Assembly (NCBI RefSeq): GCF_030816725.1
Contig: NZ_JAUSYG010000001.1
Location: 4,278,001-4,342,000 of the forward strand
Direction of reading: 5' to 3'
Source: Pseudarthrobacter defluvii
GTDB lineage: Bacteria; Actinomycetota; Actinomycetes; Actinomycetales; Micrococcaceae
Length of the DNA: 64,000 nucleotides
Every line of letters starts with the position of its first letter. The first letter of the stretch is position 1. A program made the position numbers and the translations under genes. Below are positions 39,021 through 48,964 of the stretch, piece by piece. The notes under the pieces are model-generated. The model was not told where the DNA came from. It saw only the letters and a list, made by a program, of their open reading frames with translations, and searched no databases.

Positions 39021-39051
39021 AAGGCCCGATTCCTCGGAATCGGGCCTTTTT
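39021..39051 (+). terminator. Terminator of the rpmH-parB gene string
   Basis: A 13-bp perfect stem (39021-39033 with 39036-39048) runs into TTTTT. It marks the left edge of the parS gene desert. Confidence 0.92.
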
Positions 39052-39476
39052 CTATGCAATATCGGTGTGGTAGCCGGTCGTTGCCGAGGATCGCTGGATG
39101 CCGTGAAGGACAAGGCCGTTTGCTCCCCCTTGGCGCTCTTCCGCTACAGCGGCGCAGCCTGTGCTTGCCACCTGCAACTTAGCAGCACCAGTAGAGGACA
39201 TAAGTGCCCTTCAGGCAGCCGATATTGCAGCAGATTTTGCCCGACTCCATGCGGGCGGTACTTGATGGCGGGTATGTCGCCGTCCCCTCCAGTTGGCACC
39301 AGCTTCTTCGGTGGCCTACTGTTCGATTACTAGCTCCACGCTTTCGTCTCTTTAGTCCCAGCTCCCCGTCTCCATGTGCCTTCTTCATGGATCCCAGCAA
39401 ATATCAGTTCGCGTTGATGGACGAGTAGGCGAACCGAGATTTGGGCTTTGTTCATTTCCAGGCTAGAGGAACGCAC

Positions 39477-39490
39477 GTTTCACGTGAAAC
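39477..39490. other. parS: parS site
   Basis: Perfect GTTTCACGTGAAAC core, flanked by C and A. It is the first site after the parB terminator. Confidence 0.95.
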
Positions 39491-40050
39491 ACGCCTGCCC
39501 CAGTAGCGGCGGCGCGGGCGAGTGGGGTACGCCACTCAGACGCCCACGCTCGTTTTGCCGTGTCCATGTCGGTGTCCTCCGTCTCTGCTGCTGAGCCTCG
39601 ATGCGTAGATCTACAGTGATGGGCAACTTAGACAGCGTGGTGTTTACTCTCGAGTCACTTCCATTTCTGCCGACTGAAAGACGCCAGTTCAGTGGAACGG
39701 TACACGGGAGTCTACGGATGACACCCGCTCAGACTGACGTGTCGGCGCTGGCCTTCCTCTTGTGCGTCAGCGGCCGTACGATTCCTGCGCAATTAAGTGT
39801 ATTCATGCGATTCCGTCGAGCACCTTTTCGGGTGGCCTGTCCCTTCAGCAGGATCTTGGCTTCGGAAGGGCCGGAGTAACCGCGGCGCATAGGCGTTTGC
39901 CATCCGTTCACCGATACCGTTAGCATGCCCGCGCGTTCTCTTGTCGCTTTGTGATACCTGCGCACTCGTTCTGTAGATGGATTGAGGGGGGCTAGCTCTC
40001 TACCTCGGATACTTCCGTGGTGACTGGCAGGCGGAAGGAGGAGCAGGCAC

Positions 40051-40064
40051 GTTTCACGTGAAAC
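40051..40064. other. parS: parS site
   Basis: Perfect 14-bp core flanked by C and A. The next parS starts 206 bp further on. Confidence 0.95.
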
Positions 40065-40256
40065 AGCGCGGCCTGGGCCAAGGACCGCTCAACCGCTTGC
40101 CCCGTCTCGCAGCTTTGGATAGTGCACGCTCCCCTCGCATGCTCGGACAGGTTTCCTTCCATCTATGGCATCTGCTGTCTCCGCTGGGCTCGTTCTCTCG
40201 TCCAGCGTTGTGGATGCATCGCCATCGCCCCAGCATCCGCGCTTATCACCGGGGAT

Positions 40257-40270
40257 GTTTCACGTGAAAC
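40257..40270. other. parS: parS site
   Basis: Perfect 14-bp core flanked by T and T. Confidence 0.95.
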
Positions 40271-40538
40271 TACTTCTCTCCCGCCTGCAGTCCTGATGCA
40301 CGACGCCCAACATCTAAATCGCGATCAGCTCCTAAGGCCGTCGACGCGAGATGCTCGTGCAGGGATGAGCGCACGATCCGTTTGCGCGCCGCGCTGCTCT
40401 GTATACGGAGGTGTACCGACGTCTGCATGGGTGCTTATGAACCCGCGCGTATCCCGCTGGCGCTCATGATGTGCGTAGCGGTTAGGGCGAATGGCATGAT
40501 GCACAGCTTTGCGCCGCTGTGAGGATGAGCTAAAGTAC

Positions 40539-40558
40539 ACGGCCCCTACCGGGGCCGT
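40539..40558. repeat. Hairpin inside the gene desert
   Basis: ACGGCCCC-TACC-GGGGCCGT is a perfect 8-bp stem with a 4-base loop, like a terminator but without a T run. No gene ends here. Confidence 0.5.
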
Positions 40559-40928
40559 TCCTCCGAGGTCTGCAAGGCGCCGCTATCCCTACTCGACATG
40601 TAGCGGCGAGACCCGTTCGCACGTCCGTCCAGGACGGCCAGGCATCGAGCCAGTGACGGTGGACAGCCGTACGACTGCCATCTCAGGGCCACAGCACGCC
40701 AACGGACACCAGGTACCTCTGCACCATGGTTCGACTCGGGTTTGCAGGAAGAAGCTGCTTGCCGGCCCCTATCGCTGTGAGATCCGCCCGGGCGAGGACT
40801 AGTTGGAGATGCTGGTACCGCCTGAGCAAACCCACCGGATAGCGTCTTTCCTATTTGAGCTGTCTCCTTACGCCTATTATTAGGAACTAGCGGTACGCGG
40901 GCTTCGCCTCGCGTGGGAATCCAGGACC

Positions 40929-41312
40929 TGTGGATAACGAGGTGGATAACCGCGGCGGTCTGGGGATATCTCGGTGCATCCTCCATCCCCCTGCAGCGAC
41001 ACGAGCATCCCGTAAGAGCGCCCGTCGGGTGCAGCGGAGCGAAGCAACCGCGCTGTTTCACGTGAAACGATCGTCAGCGCCCAGCCGTGCCGCTGCTCTG
41101 CCTCGGAGTCGCCGCGGATCGGTTGCATTGACTGCTCCCTGCACGCCCCTTGTGGCTCCTGGGAGCTTCCGTACGCGACCGGTAATATCGGTGCTAGGGC
41201 GCACGCCGACGTACGCAGCTCCGACTGTTCAGGCGTTCGGCAATCCCGACTCGTGAAGGTTCATGGACGCTGTGGATAATCCTGTGGATGGCCGCGCGGC
41301 GACTGTGGATAA
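40929..41312. other. DnaA-box group within the parS region
   Basis: TGTGGATAA (perfect DnaA box, minus orientation) occurs at 40929-40937, 41271-41279 and 41304-41312. Near matches lie at 40941-40949 (GGTGGATAA) and 41283-41291 (TGTGGATGG). All face the same way and lie on both sides of the parS site at 41055. Confidence 0.75.
41055..41068. other. parS: parS site
   Basis: Perfect 14-bp core flanked by T and G, roughly in the middle of the array and surrounded by DnaA boxes. Confidence 0.95.
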
Positions 41313-41876
41313 GATTGGGGACGACTGCGTTGCCAGGAGTGCGGTCGGTACCCCCAAGGGCGTCATCGTGGCCGAGGAAGACGCGTTGGCTCCGCTTCCC
41401 CACAGGGCCGTCACGTCTCCGCGTACGCTGAGCAGACCGCCATACCCACTGTGAGTACGACGGCCTTAGGCTGCGCCCTTCGAGACAGCCGCGACCAAAC
41501 TGCTGATACTTTGACGTCCAATGTTCGCACGCGGATCACTCAGGGAGGCTTTCTACCATGCGGACGACATCGACTAGCCGAGGCTGCCGCAGGCTCCGAC
41601 AGAGACCTTAAGATGCACGGGCAGGCGCCGGTGTTCGCGGCGATTCGTGGGACGCGACCACAAGCGCTACCCAGGCATGAGGTGCTGATACGGCGCCGGT
41701 GCGGTTACCGAACTCCGCACGCCACCACGGCTCATGTTCTGGCAGCGATTGCTCCTAAGTGGTTCGCCACGCCGGCCTGGTTCCTGACTCTCCTCATCGG
41801 AGGACGCTCTTCTGTTCACTGATACTGACGTCGCAACGCTCATTTTCGTTCCTTCTCTTGCAGTAGAGGGGCGACA

Positions 41877-41890
41877 GTTTCACGTGAAAC
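41877..41890. other. parS: parS site
   Basis: Perfect 14-bp core flanked by A and A. Confidence 0.95.
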
Positions 41891-42086
41891 ATGTGTGCGG
41901 CAGGGTCTGTTCGTCCGCAGTGCGGCGTGGTGCCTAGGCACGGCGACGGAGGGCTCATTATCCCGGGGTCGCGGCAAGGCGCGGGCCCTGCCTTATGAGC
42001 AGGGCGCACGCCGCGCTCCATCACGCATCAGCAGTCGTTGCGCGCGTTATCGGACCTCATACATGCAGGTTGCCGGCACGGCACCA

Positions 42087-42100
42087 GTTTCACGTGGAAC
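42087..42100. other. parS: Degenerate parS site
   Basis: GTTTCACGTGGAAC differs from the core by one base in the right arm. It sits 210 bp from the preceding perfect site. Confidence 0.65.
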
Positions 42101-42980
42101 ATCCGCGCAGTCGCAGCCGCCGCCTCGTGGGAACACACGGACCGAGTGAGAGGAGGGCTGGTGGCACCGCTGGAAGGGGCGGGGGGTCGCTGACTCCCCG
42201 TGGCGGCTGGCAACTCTGCCCTAGGAGTACCACGTCTGCGGACTGCTATAGGCGGCGTCGCTCTTGGGAATACGTTGATTCTTTGGTACTCCTTCAAGAC
42301 CAGGTTCCATCATCGTGCAGCCCTGACGCAAGGGGCCTCATTGTGGCCTCATTGCTAACTGACCAGGTCAAGCTCCATGTGCAGGCGGTGGTGCCGATGG
42401 AAAGCTGATGGAGGATAACCTTGCGAGAGGGAGAGGCAGAGACATATCGGGTCTCCCACGGGCTGCGCCTACTGCTAGCCGCCGTGGTCTACATGTGGGT
42501 TTGTCCGCGCGGCCCGACTAGGTGCGTTCAGGGTGATGTCGTCCGTCTTCATCCGCACGGCAGAGCGGAGTCACGCTCAGTACTGTGGGTAGACAGTGTG
42601 GTGCAAGACGGCTGGCCTGCGTTTCGGCAGGTGGGATTCAACAGGAATGTGCAAAGGCAATTTCGGCTTGAGGCGCGTGTAAGCCGCAGTCAGGCGTACG
42701 GCGGCCCCGGTGTTACGAGCCTTCGGCCGGGCTGTGAAGCCCAGGGCTGCGGTGCAGGTCAGTACGCGATCGGCTTGTTCTAGACGAGACTGCACTGCGC
42801 GGGGTCAGTCCTCGTGCTTGGGGAGTGTGTGCTGGCCCTGGTGCGTTCGGTTGTCCGTTTGCCTAACTGCCTAGTGGGGCATCATCGAGCGGCTCCCAAC
42901 ATACGCAAGATAGTTGGATATGTTGCGAAGTAGGTTGCGTGCTTGCAGTGCGTCATGCCCTAACGCGGGTGGCTCGTACT

Positions 42981-42994
42981 GTTTCACGTGAAAC
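42981..42994. other. parS: parS site
   Basis: Perfect 14-bp core flanked by T and G. Confidence 0.95.
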
Positions 42995-43275
42995 GGCACC
43001 GCGATTAGGCGCGCCGGGTAGCATTGCGCGGCGAAGGAATAGACAGCGTCTTGTAACCCCGGGATGGAGGGCAAGCTCTTCGTACTGCAGCGCACAGTCG
43101 CCGAACCTCCTCATGCCCTGCTAGAACGCAGGATGTAGCGGCACGCGCTCCTATGCTCTGAACGCCGCACACCGCAGCAGTGGCACTCGTCCCGTTCCGA
43201 CGACATGAGGCAAACATAGGAGCTCTACCTCCAGTCCCTCCCCCTCACTCGCGACCTGGGGCGGAAGCTGCCAGT

Positions 43276-43289
43276 GTTTCACGTGAAAC
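43276..43289. other. parS: parS site with full 16-bp palindrome
   Basis: The core is extended by T and A to the complete 16-bp palindrome (43275-43290), the best match in the window. It lies just outside the trxA terminator. Confidence 0.96.
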
Positions 43290-43360
43290 AGCAGCCACGC
43301 GTCTGCCCAGAGTCGGCGCCGGAGTGTCAGCAGGTATAGACGTCGCGTTCCTGATTCGCA

Positions 43361-43399
43361 AAAAAAACAGTGGCCATCGCCTTCCGGCAACGGCCACTG
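43361..43399 (-). terminator. Terminator downstream of trxA
   Basis: CAGTGGCC (43368-43375) pairs with GGCCACTG (43392-43399). Read on the minus strand, a run of eight T follows. It closes the right edge of the desert. Confidence 0.92.
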
Positions 43400-43440
43400 C
43401 TTTACGAAACGCGCCCCAGAATCAGCCCGGGCGCTTGCGA

Positions 43441-43767
43441 TTAGGAAAGAACGTCCGAGAATTCCTTCTCAAAGAACTGCTTCGGCTTGGCTCCGATAAC
43501 GGTGCTCTTCACTTCGCCACCCTGGAAGAGGTACACGGCAGGGATGGAGGTGATGCCGTATTCCGAAGCGATAGCAGGGTTGTCGTCGACGTTCACCTTG
43601 ACCACATCGACCTTTTCGCCGTACTCAACGGAGATTTCATCGAGGATGGGGCCCAGCTTGCGGCAGGGGCCGCACCATTCCGCCCAAAAGTCCACGATGA
43701 CGGGCTTTTCGGCCGACAGGACGTCCGTGCTGAAACTCGCGTCAGTTACTTCTTTAGCGTTGCTCAT
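43441..43767 (-). CDS. trxA: Thioredoxin
   Basis: The 108-residue protein has the classical active site FWAEWCGPCRK with C32 and C35 and the cis-proline segment ITSIPAVYLF. It reduces cytoplasmic disulfides using electrons from the neighbouring thioredoxin reductase, 34 bp upstream. The ATG at 43767 gives the usual thioredoxin length. Confidence 0.95.
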   Translation of the reverse strand: MSNAKEVTDASFSTDVLSAEKPVIVDFWAEWCGPCRKLGPILDEISVEYGEKVDVVKVNVDDNPAIASEYGITSIPAVYLFQGGEVKSTVIGAKPKQFFEKEFSDVLS

Positions 43768-43801
43768 AACCTTATCTTTCTCTTGGATAACAGTGCGCAG
43801 A

Positions 43802-44758
43802 TTATGCCGGCAGGTCTGCCAGGTAGTGTTCGACGTCAATGGCTGCCACACACCCGGAGCCGGAGGCCGTAATGGCCTGGCGGTAGGTGGGGTCAACAAC
43901 GTCCCCGGCCGCGAATACGCCGGGCACGCTGGTACGGGAGCTCCGCCCTTCCACTGCGATGGTTCCCTCCGTCGTCAGATCGAGTACGTCCTTGACGAGG
44001 TCGGTGCGCGGGTCATTGCCGATGGCTACGAACACACCTGTGACGGCGAGCTCTGATACCGTACCGTCCAGCAGGTTCTTCAGTCGAAGACCTGTCACCT
44101 TGTCTGTTCCCAATACGTCGTCAACAGTGCTGTTCCAGACAAAGTTGATCTTATCGTGGGCAAGCGCGCGGTCCGCCATGATTTTTGAGGCCTTCAGCGT
44201 ATCGCGGCGGTGGACAACCGTTACCGACTTCGCAAACTTCGTGAGGAAGAGAGCCTCCTCCATGGCGGAGTCGCCTCCACCGATCACAGCGATGTCCTGA
44301 TCCTTGAAAAAGAAACCGTCACAGGTTGCACACCAGCTAACACCGTGGCCTGACAGCCGCTTCTCGTTGGGCAACCCCAGTTCCCGGTATGCGGAACCGG
44401 TGGAGAGAATGACGGCCTTTGCCTTGAAGGTCTCCCCCGTGGCGATGGTGACGGTCTTGACCGGCCCTTCCAGTTCAAGCGCGGTTACATCCTCGAACTG
44501 GATCTCCGTCCCAAAGCGGGCAGCCTGCTTCTCGAAGTTTTCCATCAGGTCCGGCCCCATAATCCCTTCAGGGAAACCCGGATAATTCTCCACATCCGTG
44601 GTGTTCATCAGCTCACCGCCGGCAGTCACTGAGCCGGCCAACAGCAGCGGGTTGAGGTTTGCCCTGGCGGTGTAGACGGCTGCGGTATAGCCCGCAGGGC
44701 CCGAACCGACAATGATGACGTCGCGGACGTCGGACGCCGCCTTCTCTTCGATGGTCAC
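43802..44758 (-). CDS. trxB: Thioredoxin reductase
   Basis: The 318-residue flavoprotein passes electrons from NADPH through FAD and the C143-C146 disulfide (WCATCDG) to thioredoxin. The FAD motif is [13 protein letters not shown] (17-29), the NADPH motif [13 protein letters not shown], and the C-terminal FAD motif [10 protein letters not shown]. The GTG at 44758 is selected because the FAD motif then sits at the normal distance. Upstream in-frame starts would add a non-conserved leader of up to 80 residues. Confidence 0.95.
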   Translation of the reverse strand: MTIEEKAASDVRDVIIVGSGPAGYTAAVYTARANLNPLLLAGSVTAGGELMNTTDVENYPGFPEGIMGPDLMENFEKQAARFGTEIQFEDVTALELEGPVKTVTIATGETFKAKAVILSTGSAYRELGLPNEKRLSGHGVSWCATCDGFFFKDQDIAVIGGGDSAMEEALFLTKFAKSVTVVHRRDTLKASKIMADRALAHDKINFVWNSTVDDVLGTDKVTGLRLKNLLDGTVSELAVTGVFVAIGNDPRTDLVKDVLDLTTEGTIAVEGRSSRTSVPGVFAAGDVVDPTYRQAITASGSGCVAAIDVEHYLADLPA

Positions 44759-44909
44759 TGGACCGTGAACCTCTTCCTTGTTCGACTCGCCTCCCCATGG
44801 AGGCCGGCCACATGGCACAACTGTGTCCGTGTGCTGAATATTCCAGCGCCCAGGCATGGTGGACAAAGGGTAAGGCAGACGACGAGCCGTCGCAGCGCCT
44901 GCCTTGGAC

Positions 44910-46595
44910 CTACTGAACCTTGATCTCAGCCAGCCGGAGTCCGTAGCCATAGCGGGTCTTGGGGGCTGCGAGCTTGGGCAGCGAATTGATGGACACAATC
45001 ACGTACTGTGTCTGCACCGGCTCCGGGAGGGGCACGTTCAGATCAGTCGAAGTGAAGCTGTTGGTTCCAACAACCTTGGCACCTTCAGTGGTGGGCCGGT
45101 CATTGGTGTACACGGTGATGTTGCCGCCCGAACCACCAAGCTGGGAAAGCGTGATGGAAGAGATGGTGGACTGGCTCTCCAGCTTCACCACCAGGGGAAC
45201 ACCCTGCGGGGCCAAACCGCCCCAGTTTTCCGTGGCGAACTCCATGTCGGACCAGTAGCTTGCGGCGTTGCCGTCATATGCCTTGATCAAGTCGCGGTCG
45301 AAGGTGGCGGCGAAATCGAAATTACCCTGCCGACTGACGCTTTCGATCACCGGCGGAACAACGGGGGGCTTCGAAGGAGCTGCCTGCGTTGCCGGCGCGG
45401 AGGCCTGCGGAGCATTGGTGCTGACCGGCGCGGCCGTCGGCTTGGCCTGCGGGTCCGAGCTGAACAGGCTGCCCAGGTTGGTCACGGCGAAGATGAGGCC
45501 GGCGATCAGCACGACAGCAAGCAGTCCCCCGACCAACCAGCGCATGGAACGCGGCTGGTTTTGGGACTCATCACGGTCATCGTCGGTGTCGTCCCGGTCG
45601 GCAAAGGTGACTCCGGCGGCAGCGGGTGCTGCTGCGCGTGGGAAGAGGCCCGGCTTGCCCTTGGCAGGCCGCGATTCCTGCTGAGCTACGTCCCTGTCCT
45701 CGTAATGGTCCTGGTCATCCACTTGCGCATAGTCGTCCTCGGACCATAGGGAAACCTTTGGCTTGCGCTGCTGCTGGGAGGCGGGCTGTGCCTGGGTGCT
45801 GCCCACAGCAGCCGTGTCGTTCGGGCCTGTGTCTGTATCTGCGGCAACTGCCCGTCCGGGAGCAGCAGGGGCACGGCCGGCTACTGGGTGGGCGGCAGTG
45901 GCATCCGGATCAACCCGGGAGGCGCCTGCCCCCGCCTTGGATGCCGCGGTACCGGAAGCACCTGAACCGGCAGCGGCGGCGCCCGCGGCTGCAGCAGCTC
46001 CAGCACCCGCAGCGGCCACGCCAGCACCAGCACCAGCACCGCGGTAACCGTTGGAAGAGGGTTGCTGCGAAGAGGGCTGTTGGGCAGCGGGACGAACGGG
46101 CGGCCGGGGCGGTACGGAGGGAGCGGAACGGTACGGATCAACCTGGCTGGGATGTGAATCGGCGTAGCTGATGTATCCGGCGTCGACGTGGTCTTCTTCG
46201 TCGTACGGTTCGGGCTCGTGGGACCGCGGCTGTCCGAAGATTTCGCTGCCAAGCGTGTCCGTGAAAAACGGCTCAACATAGGGCGGGCTGGGGGCCACCA
46301 CCAGGTCCAGCAGGTCGGCGGCGGAGGTGTGGTTGGTAATCAGGTACGTGGCGTCCTCGGTTACGCCGAGGTCCAGGACCTGCACGCTGCCGGGACGTTC
46401 GCCCGTGGCCACCTCGCGGGCGCTCTGCGCAACCTGTTCCGTGTTCTCTGGGCCTGCAACCAGGATGCTGACCGGACGGTTTAGGACCTGGTCCACACCA
46501 TCCAGCACCAGATCGTGGTCATGCGAGGCCAACACCGTGGCAGTCACTTTATAGCGGCCGCCCAGTACTGATCCGACATCGATCGGGTTGGACAC
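44910..46595 (-). CDS. MviN-associated pseudokinase-like membrane protein with C-terminal discoidin-like domain
   Basis: The 561-residue protein has an N-terminal region (about 1-115) that resembles a decayed protein kinase N-lobe: [37 protein letters not shown] has the kinase strand order but no glycine loop, and no catalytic loop is visible. A disordered Pro/Ala/Gly/Asp linker follows (about 120-355), then one transmembrane helix (about 358-378) and an external F5/8 type C (discoidin)-like carbohydrate-binding fold (about 425-560). In M. tuberculosis these parts are fused to the C-terminus of MviN/MurJ. Here they form a separate gene after murJ. It is a likely PknB target and FhaA partner; this is inference from that system. 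Confidence 0.78.
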   Translation of the reverse strand: MSNPIDVGSVLGGRYKVTATVLASHDHDLVLDGVDQVLNRPVSILVAGPENTEQVAQSAREVATGERPGSVQVLDLGVTEDATYLITNHTSAADLLDLVVAPSPPYVEPFFTDTLGSEIFGQPRSHEPEPYDEEDHVDAGYISYADSHPSQVDPYRSAPSVPPRPPVRPAAQQPSSQQPSSNGYRGAGAGAGVAAAGAGAAAAAGAAAAGSGASGTAASKAGAGASRVDPDATAAHPVAGRAPAAPGRAVAADTDTGPNDTAAVGSTQAQPASQQQRKPKVSLWSEDDYAQVDDQDHYEDRDVAQQESRPAKGKPGLFPRAAAPAAAGVTFADRDDTDDDRDESQNQPRSMRWLVGGLLAVVLIAGLIFAVTNLGSLFSSDPQAKPTAAPVSTNAPQASAPATQAAPSKPPVVPPVIESVSRQGNFDFAATFDRDLIKAYDGNAASYWSDMEFATENWGGLAPQGVPLVVKLESQSTISSITLSQLGGSGGNITVYTNDRPTTEGAKVVGTNSFTSTDLNVPLPEPVQTQYVIVSINSLPKLAAPKTRYGYGLRLAEIKVQ

Positions 46596-46759
46596 GTGTT
46601 CCTCCTAGACTGTCCGGGTTTGCCGGCCTCGATGACGCAACCGCTGTTCAGGCGCCGCGCACGACCAAACCCTGACTGCAACTACCCCTGTACCTGTTCG
46701 ATCCTAGCCGATCCGCCCCGGACGGCCGCGGAGAAGACAAGCCCCAAAGCATGCACGCG

Positions 46760-48913
46760 TCACTTTTTACGCTTGCGCCGGCTGCTGAAATACGGGTTCT
46801 CACCGGCTTTCCCCTGGTAGGTGCGGCGGCCGGGAAGTGGAATCTGTTCGCTGAGCAGGCCTCCGCGGGCCGTGCCCGGCTGGTCTTCGCCCGGCAGGTA
46901 GGTCGCTTCGGAGCCTGGGTCGGCACTGTGGCGGGTGCCGTCGTCGTGCGTTTCCTGGCGGCGGCCACCCCGCTCCGGGTCGGGCCCGGCGCGGAAGGAG
47001 ACGGCGTCGAACTCACCAGAGATCCTGGGAATGAGGCCGGTGTCCACGGAGGTGGTGGCCCGTTCGGGGCGGGGCCTGGAGGGTTCGTCGGCAGGAGCGG
47101 ACGACGGCGCGTCCCCGGCTTCCGGCGCAGGGGCCTGGCCGCCGCGGCCAAGCCGTCCGAGCAGGGGCCGGAGCATATCGCTGAGTTCGGAGACCCGGAA
47201 CAGCTTGAGCAGCAGGAAGTAGACGGCCAGCATGACCGGGCCCGCCACGACGACCGTCACCAGTGCCTGAAGTCGCCCGCTCCATGCGAAGCCGTCGGGG
47301 TTGTAGCTGCCCATCAGCCACAGGGCGACGGCACCGGCGATGGCGGAGCCGAGGGCCGCGTACCCCATCCGGATGTATGCGTTGGCAATCCGGGGACCGT
47401 CGAGGCTGCCCAGCATGCGGCGCAGGAAGAACGCGCTGATGACCACCGACAGGATGTTGCCCACCATATAGAGGACGGCAATGGCGTAGATAATCTGGCC
47501 TACCGGCAGGAACTGGATGGCGAAGGCACCAGCCACGTACACCACCGCGAGGAGCAGCTGTACGTAGAACGGGGTGCGGGCGTCCTCGTTGGCGTAGAAG
47601 ACGCGGGACATCATGAAATTGGCGCTCATGAACGGGGTGCTGAGGGCCAGGATGGTGAGCGTCTGGGCCAGCATGACGCCGTCCTGGCGCAGGCCGCCGG
47701 AGAAGAACATGCCCAGCGGACCTGCCAGGGCAAACAGGGCCAGGGCTCCGAAGACGGTGGCCACGGCCATGGTCCGCAGACCGTGCGAGAGCGCATCCCG
47801 CAGTTCCCCCCGGTTGCCCTCCTGGGAGGCGCGCGTCATGCGGTTGAACAGCACGGTGGCCAGGGACAGCGCGATGATTGAGTGCGGCAGCAGGTACAGC
47901 TGGCTGGCGACTTCCAGGACCGCGTTGCCGGGAAGGGTGGAGGCCGAGGGGTCCCCCGCCTGCTGCAGCCGGATGCGTTCCGCACCGGGAATGGTGGCGA
48001 TACGCATGACATAGAGGAAGGCCAACTGCCCGACGGCGGCCGTCAGGAGCGTCCATACGCTCAGCCTGGCGGCGTGGCCCAGGCCCACGCCCCGCCAGCC
48101 GAAACGCGGCCGGAGTCCGAGCTTGAGGCGGAAGACCGGTACCAGCAGGATGGCGGTCTGGGACAGCACGCCGATGGTGGAGAACCCGGCCACCAGCAGG
48201 GTTTGGGTGGCACCCCAGTTGTCCAGCGTATGCGGGCTGAACTCGTTGGTGCCGAAGATCCAGATGAACATGCCCAGGCCGGCGATGGCCACCACGTTGT
48301 TCAGAATGGGCGCCCACATGGCGGGGCCGAACGCGCCGTTGGCGTTGAGGACCTGGGTGAGCAGGGCGTAGAGGCCGTAGAAGAAGATCTGCGGCAGGCA
48401 CCAGAAGGCAAACGTGACCGCCAGGGCCTTCTGCTGGGGCGAGTAGCCTTGCGTGGTCAGCTCGATAACCGCCGGGGCGGCCAAGGTCACCAGCGCGGTC
48501 AGGCCCAACAAAAGCAGGACCGCCAGCGTGAGCAGCCGGCTGATGTAGTCGGCTCCCCTGTCCGGAGCCTTGCTGGCCTTGATGATCTGCGGGACCAGCA
48601 CGGCATTGAACACGCCGCCGGCCACCAGGAGGAAGATCAAGTTGGGCAGGTTGTTGGCATTGATGAATGTGTCGTTGACCGTTGATCCCAGACCCAGTGC
48701 GGTGCCAAGCATCCAGGTTTTGCCGAAGCCCAGGAACCGTGAAACGAGCGTCCCGGCAGCCATGATGGCACTGGAGCGTGTCTCGCTGGCACCCGCTGCC
48801 GCTGGCTGGGCAATGTCCGGCGCCGCCGGCTCCGGAGGCACGCCGTCGGGTGCGGCGTCATCGGGCCGGCCGGACCGGTCGGAAGGAAAGTTGGTAGCTG
48901 ACATCGACTTCAT
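46760..48913 (-). CDS. murJ: Lipid II flippase MurJ (MviN)
   Basis: The 717-residue MOP-superfamily protein moves lipid II across the membrane. About fourteen helices occupy residues 45-590, starting SSAIMAAGTLVSRFLGFGKTWMLGTALG, with conserved arginines. The last ~120 residues are polar, rich in Pro/Arg/Gly, and end in SSRRKRKK. Unlike mycobacterial MviN it has no pseudokinase; that function appears to be in the next gene. The ATG at 48913 is chosen, and one at 48904 is an alternative. No sigM lies between this gene and trxB. Confidence 0.92.
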   Translation of the reverse strand: MKSMSATNFPSDRSGRPDDAAPDGVPPEPAAPDIAQPAAAGASETRSSAIMAAGTLVSRFLGFGKTWMLGTALGLGSTVNDTFINANNLPNLIFLLVAGGVFNAVLVPQIIKASKAPDRGADYISRLLTLAVLLLLGLTALVTLAAPAVIELTTQGYSPQQKALAVTFAFWCLPQIFFYGLYALLTQVLNANGAFGPAMWAPILNNVVAIAGLGMFIWIFGTNEFSPHTLDNWGATQTLLVAGFSTIGVLSQTAILLVPVFRLKLGLRPRFGWRGVGLGHAARLSVWTLLTAAVGQLAFLYVMRIATIPGAERIRLQQAGDPSASTLPGNAVLEVASQLYLLPHSIIALSLATVLFNRMTRASQEGNRGELRDALSHGLRTMAVATVFGALALFALAGPLGMFFSGGLRQDGVMLAQTLTILALSTPFMSANFMMSRVFYANEDARTPFYVQLLLAVVYVAGAFAIQFLPVGQIIYAIAVLYMVGNILSVVISAFFLRRMLGSLDGPRIANAYIRMGYAALGSAIAGAVALWLMGSYNPDGFAWSGRLQALVTVVVAGPVMLAVYFLLLKLFRVSELSDMLRPLLGRLGRGGQAPAPEAGDAPSSAPADEPSRPRPERATTSVDTGLIPRISGEFDAVSFRAGPDPERGGRRQETHDDGTRHSADPGSEATYLPGEDQPGTARGGLLSEQIPLPGRRTYQGKAGENPYFSSRRKRKK

Positions 48914-48964
48914 CGTCTCACCCGCGGGCACAGAACACCGCAATGGCGACGGCGGCGGGCTGGC

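Larger units (their letters stand above)
39052..43360. other. Gene-free centromere region with parS array
   Basis: Over about 4.3 kb no reading frame has a convincing start, length, codon pattern or recognisable product on either strand. The region is bounded by strong terminators and contains seven perfect parS cores, one degenerate parS and a group of DnaA boxes. Sampled lines run from about 47 to 65 percent GC, lower than the neighbouring genes toward the left. It lies where mycobacteria carry other genes between parB and trxA. I infer a centromere, with much of the sequence perhaps serving as spacing. Confidence 0.8.

Noticed and set aside
40122..40469. Open frames of 70-140 codons in the parS desert, such as this one and those at 41451-41822 and 43180-43872
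   Set aside because: They overlap each other on both strands, use unusual codons, lack ribosome binding sites and resemble nothing. VSRET or FHVK peptides in them are simply translated parS sites. The last one also runs into trxA antisense.
39052..43360. Prophage, integrated element or insertion sequence in the gene desert
   Set aside because: No integrase, transposase, terminal inverted repeats or target duplication could be seen.
46751..47881. Long plus-strand frame opposite the end of murJ
   Set aside because: It covers the murJ coding region; the product is Gly/His/Gln-rich with no motifs.
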